The notes below the pieces were generated by a model that did no database searches, was not told the DNA's origin, and worked only from the letters and a program-made list of their open reading frames with translations. 9,289 nucleotides of DNA, taken from positions 1 through 9,289 of the forward strand of contig CACXHA010000128.1 in NCBI GenBank assembly GCA_902767385.1, given 5' to 3'. Origin of the DNA: an uncultured Elusimicrobium sp. Its GTDB lineage: Bacteria; Elusimicrobiota; Elusimicrobia; Elusimicrobiales; Elusimicrobiaceae. Positions 6,320 to 9,289 of this stretch are shown piece after piece; the first letter of the stretch is position 1; each line of letters begins with the position of its first letter. The position numbers and the translations under genes were made by a program.

Positions 6320-7519
6320 CTAAATTACGGCTTTTTTATAAGAGCCGTCTTTCAAAATTTCCACAGCCGTTTCGCGGGCCCATTGGTCGGCCTCTAAAGC
6401 CTGATTAATGGTGGCCACCCCGCTGGTAGCGGGCGTTTTGCGCAGCACCGTATAGACCAGTTTGGAAATATCGGTAAATTTGATTTGTCCGTTCAAAAAT
6501 GCGTCCACCGCTATTTCGTCCGCGGCACTAAGTACTGCCGGTGTTATTCCGCCGGTGCGGGCTGCGGCTAAGGCCAAGTCTAGGCAGACAAAGCGGCTTA
6601 AATCGGGCTTAAAAAATTCCAATTTGGCGGTTTCAAATAAATCCAGTTTTTTTACCGGGCTGGGGGCACGTTGCGGGTAGGTAATGGCGTACTGAATCGG
6701 TACGCGCATATCCGGTTCGCCCATTTGTGCCAAAATGGCCCCGTCGTTAAATTCCACCGCAGAGTGCACAATAGATTGCGGATGAATGACGATTTGCACT
6801 TTTTCTTCGGGCACATTAAACAGGTTCATAATTTCAATGGCCTCAAACCCTTTATTCATTAAAGTAGCCGAGTCCACCGTAATTTTTTTACCCATTTTCC
6901 ACCGCGGGTGATTTAACGCTTGCGCGGGGGTTACATTGTCCAAATTCCCTTTGTATTTGGCAAACGGTCCGCCCGAAGCCGTCAAAAAAATGCGGGAAAT
7001 CATGGGCGAAACGTTGTGGTAAGTATGTTCGTTCGCGGTGCCGCCCAAACATTGGAAAATAGCCGAGGGCTCACTATCCACCGGGATAATGGCGGCTTGC
7101 CAGCGTTCGCACTCCTGCATAATAGTTTTGCCCGCCATGACCATCGGTTCTTTGTTAGCTAGAGCAATCGTGCGTCCGGCTTTAATGGCGCTAATTAACG
7201 GCATAAAGCCCACCGCGCCCACCACTCCGCTAATCACCAAATCGGCCGACGGTAAAGACGCCATAAACATCAGGCTATCAATTTCCGGCGGCAAGAGTCG
7301 CGTTTCTGTGGGCATTTGGTCTTTAATTTTTTCGTATGAGGCCGGGTTTAATACCGCGGCAAAGCGCGGACGGAAAGCGTGGATTTGTTTTAAAAATAAA
7401 TCGGTGTTGTTGTTGGCCGAAAGTGCCAGTACGCGGTATTCTTCGCCCAAGCGGGCAATCACGTCCAAGGCAGACGTGCCGATAGACCCGGTGGAACCTA
7501 AAATGACAATATTTTTCAT
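6320..7519 (-). CDS. dxr: 1-deoxy-D-xylulose 5-phosphate reductoisomerase (MEP pathway)
   Basis: Dxr (IspC) rearranges and reduces DXP to 2-C-methyl-D-erythritol 4-phosphate with NADPH and a divalent metal. It is the first committed step of the MEP pathway and the target of fosmidomycin. The 399-aa length is typical. The NADPH-binding loop GSTGSIG is at residues 8-14 and ANKE at 121-124. The metal ligands are D148 and E150 in VDSEPSAIFQCL, and E226 in LMNKGFEAIE. The active-site flap follows the SGGPF motif at 182-186, and HPQSIVHS is at 246-253. The start ATG shares four bases with the cdsA stop (ATGA). Its own ribosome site is weak (GAG two bases before ATG), so initiation probably depends on ribosomes finishing cdsA. 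rseP follows after 7 bases. Confidence 0.98.
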   Translation of the reverse strand: MKNIVILGSTGSIGTSALDVIARLGEEYRVLALSANNNTDLFLKQIHAFRPRFAAVLNPASYEKIKDQMPTETRLLPPEIDSLMFMASLPSADLVISGVVGAVGFMPLISAIKAGRTIALANKEPMVMAGKTIMQECERWQAAIIPVDSEPSAIFQCLGGTANEHTYHNVSPMISRIFLTASGGPFAKYKGNLDNVTPAQALNHPRWKMGKKITVDSATLMNKGFEAIEIMNLFNVPEEKVQIVIHPQSIVHSAVEFNDGAILAQMGEPDMRVPIQYAITYPQRAPSPVKKLDLFETAKLEFFKPDLSRFVCLDLALAAARTGGITPAVLSAADEIAVDAFLNGQIKFTDISKLVYTVLRKTPATSGVATINQALEADQWARETAVEILKDGSYKKAVI

Positions 7520-8346
7520 AACTCTATAGGTAAGGCAAACAATACAACGTAATAGAAAATCGGTGCCAGTAGTAAGTAAGAGTCAAAGCGGTCTAAAAAT
7601 CCGCCATGGCCGGGCAGTAAGTTGGAAGAATCTTTGACCCCGGTAGAGCGTTTAATGACCGATTCTGCTAGGTCGGACAGTTGCCCGATAACCGCCACCA
7701 AAAGCCCCAGCCAAATAGCGGTCTGCACAGAAAATAACGTGCTTAAAAACAAGTTGCGCATGACGACTGCACCGCCTATGGCCAGTAACGTACCGCCGAT
7801 AGCACCTTCCCATGTTTTCTTGGGGGAAACTTCTTTGTTAAGTTTATGCCGACCAAAAAACCGCCCGGAGAAATACGCGCCCGTATCACTCACCCAGACG
7901 GTAATAATCATAAACAAGGTTAAATATTCGCCGTACTGCGGAATATCACGCAGGTTGATAAGATGCGCTAAAGACCAAGGAATCAAAAACACGCCCGTAA
8001 AGGTATTGGTTACGCGTTCCCAACTGCGTTTAGGGGTTAAAATTTCAAAAAGCAGCACACCCACCAGTACCACGCTGATAGCTAGCGGGTAGAGGTTGTC
8101 GGGCAGCGGTAAATTATCGGGATGCACCCGGCCCAACAAAGCCACCGCGCCCATTAAAATCCCCCAAATCATCAGGGAAATAGTGTGCACAGGTCTTCGG
8201 CCGGCCGTCAGTACCAAACTATATTCGTACAGACACATCATAATTACACAACCCACAAAGGCCATGTATACTATGCCGCCAAAATGGATTGCGGCGATAA
8301 TTAACGGAACACCCACCAGGGCAGTTAAAATTCTAGGTAATAGCAT
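7516..8346 (-). CDS. cdsA: Phosphatidate cytidylyltransferase (CDP-diacylglycerol synthase)
   Basis: CdsA is an integral inner-membrane enzyme that joins phosphatidic acid and CTP to form CDP-diacylglycerol, the precursor of all major phospholipid head groups. The 276-aa protein is strongly hydrophobic, with about seven to eight membrane segments by eye. It ends in the family signature at residues 229-255 (SVIKRSTGVKDSSN, then PGHGGFLDRFD), which holds the catalytic, metal-binding D residues. The upstream loop SPKKTWEG at 174-181 is also conserved. The N terminus MLLPRILTALVGVPL matches where homologues begin, so the ATG at 8346 is trusted. This holds even though the nearest ribosome-site-like AAGG lies 12 bases away and a TATAAT box ends only 6 bases before the ATG. 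The gene heads the dxr-rseP-ispG-proS operon and overlaps dxr by 4 bases. Confidence 0.97.
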   Translation of the reverse strand: MLLPRILTALVGVPLIIAAIHFGGIVYMAFVGCVIMMCLYEYSLVLTAGRRPVHTISLMIWGILMGAVALLGRVHPDNLPLPDNLYPLAISVVLVGVLLFEILTPKRSWERVTNTFTGVFLIPWSLAHLINLRDIPQYGEYLTLFMIITVWVSDTGAYFSGRFFGRHKLNKEVSPKKTWEGAIGGTLLAIGGAVVMRNLFLSTLFSVQTAIWLGLLVAVIGQLSDLAESVIKRSTGVKDSSNLLPGHGGFLDRFDSYLLLAPIFYYVVLFALPIEL

Positions 8347-8352
8347 ATTTTT

Positions 8353-8381
8353 ATTATACCTTTTTTAAGGACTTCTTTTAA
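8353..8381 (-). promoter_or_regulatory. Promoter of the cdsA-dxr-rseP-ispG-proS operon
   Basis: On the minus strand a perfect TATAAT (complement of 8353-8358) lies 17 bases downstream of TTAAAA (complement of 8376-8381, 4 of 6 to the -35 consensus). The -35 box overlaps the stop codon of the upstream transporter gene. Only 6 bases separate the -10 box from the cdsA ATG, so the predicted first transcribed base falls at or next to the A of that ATG. No terminator is seen in the 31-bp gap, so the operon could also be read from the transporter promoter. Confidence 0.6.
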
Positions 8382-9289
8382 CGGGGAAGTTTCTTTTTGA
8401 AAAACACCGTTTGACCATGCTTATTAAAAAAGCGTTTTAACAGTACAATGGCCAAAAGGGTAGAAAGCGCATCTGCCACCGCCGGGGCCAAAAATACACC
8501 GTCCAAGCCCATAAATAGCGGCAAAATCAGCACAAGGGGGATTACCAGCAAAATCTGCCGGGAAAGACTCAAAAGCGCGGCCTTAAGGGGTTGGTTGATG
8601 GCCTGGAAGAACGTGGTAGCCATCATCTGCAAAGGCACCACAGGCAGCAATAAGTTAATCCACCGTATTACGCGGCTGGCCATGTCAATTAGAGCAGTAT
8701 CTGTATTGTTAAAAATAGCGGCAACCGGGCGGGCAAAAATTTCCAGTAAAATAAAACCGGCCGTAGTCACTAACATTCCCCAACGTAGCGCCATTTTAAG
8801 CGTTTGGATAGACGTTTTGTATTTGCGCGCCCCATGATTGTAGCCGATCAGCGGCTGCGCCCCTTGGGAAATACCCAAGGTAGGCATAATCACAATAGTA
8901 TTTACACTAAGTGCCACTCCCATGGCAGAAATAGCCAAATTGCCGCCATACTTTAATAAGGCATGGTTCAAAATTACGTTAAGCGCACCGGACGCCATTT
9001 GAAACACAAATTGCGAAAATCCAATAGCACACACATCTAGAATAATTTGCAGTTTCAGTTTGAAATTGTGCCACATTAAGCGGTATTGCGAACGGTGTCC
9101 CGTCAAACAATACATGACCCAACTAAAAGATACCGCCTGCCCGCACACCGTCGCCAACGCGGCCCCCTTTACGCCCAGCCCCAGTTTAAAGATAAAGAAA
9201 GGGGCGGCAATTAAATTGATAAATGCGCCGATAAACTGCGTGGCCATAGCGGTTTTGGGGCGGCCGGAGGAGCGGATAAAGTGGTTCAT
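8378..9289 (-). CDS. MATE-family efflux transporter, N-terminal part beyond the window
   Basis: MATE proteins export drugs, metabolites or lipid-linked compounds across the inner membrane using an H+ or Na+ gradient. The 303 visible residues are the C-terminal two thirds. The first residues (NHFIRSSGRPKTAMATQFIGAFIN) match the loop and helix near the end of the first half of MepA/NorM-like proteins (which usually read NNFIRAQGDPK or similar). About 150 residues are therefore missing past the window edge, and the methionine at 9289 is not the start. SQGAQPLIGYNHGARKYK at 141-158 matches the conserved element of the second half of MepA-type members. About eight hydrophobic segments can be seen. 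The protein ends in a basic tail (FFKKKLPR). Substrate cannot be inferred. It lies 31 bases upstream of cdsA on the same strand, where uppS is usually found. Confidence 0.9.
   Translation of the reverse strand: MNHFIRSSGRPKTAMATQFIGAFINLIAAPFFIFKLGLGVKGAALATVCGQAVSFSWVMYCLTGHRSQYRLMWHNFKLKLQIILDVCAIGFSQFVFQMASGALNVILNHALLKYGGNLAISAMGVALSVNTIVIMPTLGISQGAQPLIGYNHGARKYKTSIQTLKMALRWGMLVTTAGFILLEIFARPVAAIFNNTDTALIDMASRVIRWINLLLPVVPLQMMATTFFQAINQPLKAALLSLSRQILLVIPLVLILPLFMGLDGVFLAPAVADALSTLLAIVLLKRFFNKHGQTVFFKKKLPR

Noticed and set aside
6325..6348. Small hairpin (ACGGCT with AGCCGT) at the end of dxr as a terminator or attenuator before rseP
   Set aside because: The stem is only about 6 bp with a long loop, lies inside coding sequence and has no T run after it on the minus strand. 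rseP follows 7 bases after dxr, which argues for co-transcription.
7038..8092. Open frames of about 160 codons antisense to dxr and cdsA
   Set aside because: Both real genes are complete with catalytic motifs. The antisense translations carry no family features.
9260..9289. The methionine at the right edge as the true start of the MATE gene
   Set aside because: The sequence there matches the middle of MATE proteins, and the frame is open to the last base, so the gene continues past the window.
1..9289. A mobile element, CRISPR array, toxin-antitoxin pair, defence locus or retron-like RNA
   Set aside because: No transposase or integrase, spaced direct repeats, reverse transcriptase, small paired genes or att-like repeats next to the tRNA gene were seen. 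Apart from the ankyrin-like gene every coding region is a recognised housekeeping or transporter family.

Overview
The window looks like an ordinary chromosomal segment of a Gram-negative bacterium, seen mostly as housekeeping genes. A lipid A kinase gene (lpxK) implies an outer membrane with LPS. Two MEP-pathway enzymes (Dxr, IspG) imply non-mevalonate isoprenoid synthesis. The order cdsA-dxr-rseP-ispG-proS extends the classic bacterial cdsA-dxr-rseP cluster. From this mix, the mid-range base composition and the protein style, I lean towards an uncultivated gut-type Elusimicrobiota-like lineage. That is an inference from memory, not a demonstrated assignment.

Layout. Left edge (1-225): a tRNA-Ala(CGC) gene on the minus strand with its own extended -10 promoter. 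It is divergent from a plus-strand gene and is separated from it by an imperfect inverted repeat that overlaps the likely -35 box. Next (226-1231): a monocistronic gene for a secreted protein of 318 aa with degenerate ankyrin-like repeats, closed by a strong intrinsic terminator. Then (1231-2400): lpxK as its own plus-strand unit, ended by a perfect 12-bp GC-rich hairpin that can serve both strands. It faces the end of a long minus-strand operon.

Minus-strand operon (8381 down to 2406): cdsA, dxr, rseP, ispG and proS are packed with 4- and 14-nt overlaps or 3- to 7-nt gaps, so they are almost certainly one transcription unit with translational coupling. A consensus-like promoter sits directly against the cdsA start codon. 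Upstream of it on the same strand is the C-terminal two thirds of a MATE-family transporter, cut by the right window edge. The uppS gene that usually precedes cdsA is not there.

How the genes work together: CdsA makes CDP-diacylglycerol for phospholipids. Dxr and IspG make isoprenoid precursors, including those for undecaprenyl phosphate. RseP is an intramembrane site-2 protease for envelope signalling or signal-peptide clearance. ProRS charges tRNA-Pro. LpxK completes lipid IVA. The theme is envelope and lipid biogenesis. I found no mobile element, CRISPR array, toxin-antitoxin or defence locus, and no convincing undescribed system. The items most worth a second look are the possible leaderless start of the cdsA operon, the operator-like inverted repeat before the ankyrin-like gene, and that unassigned secreted gene itself. 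No gene-free stretch exceeds 300 bases.
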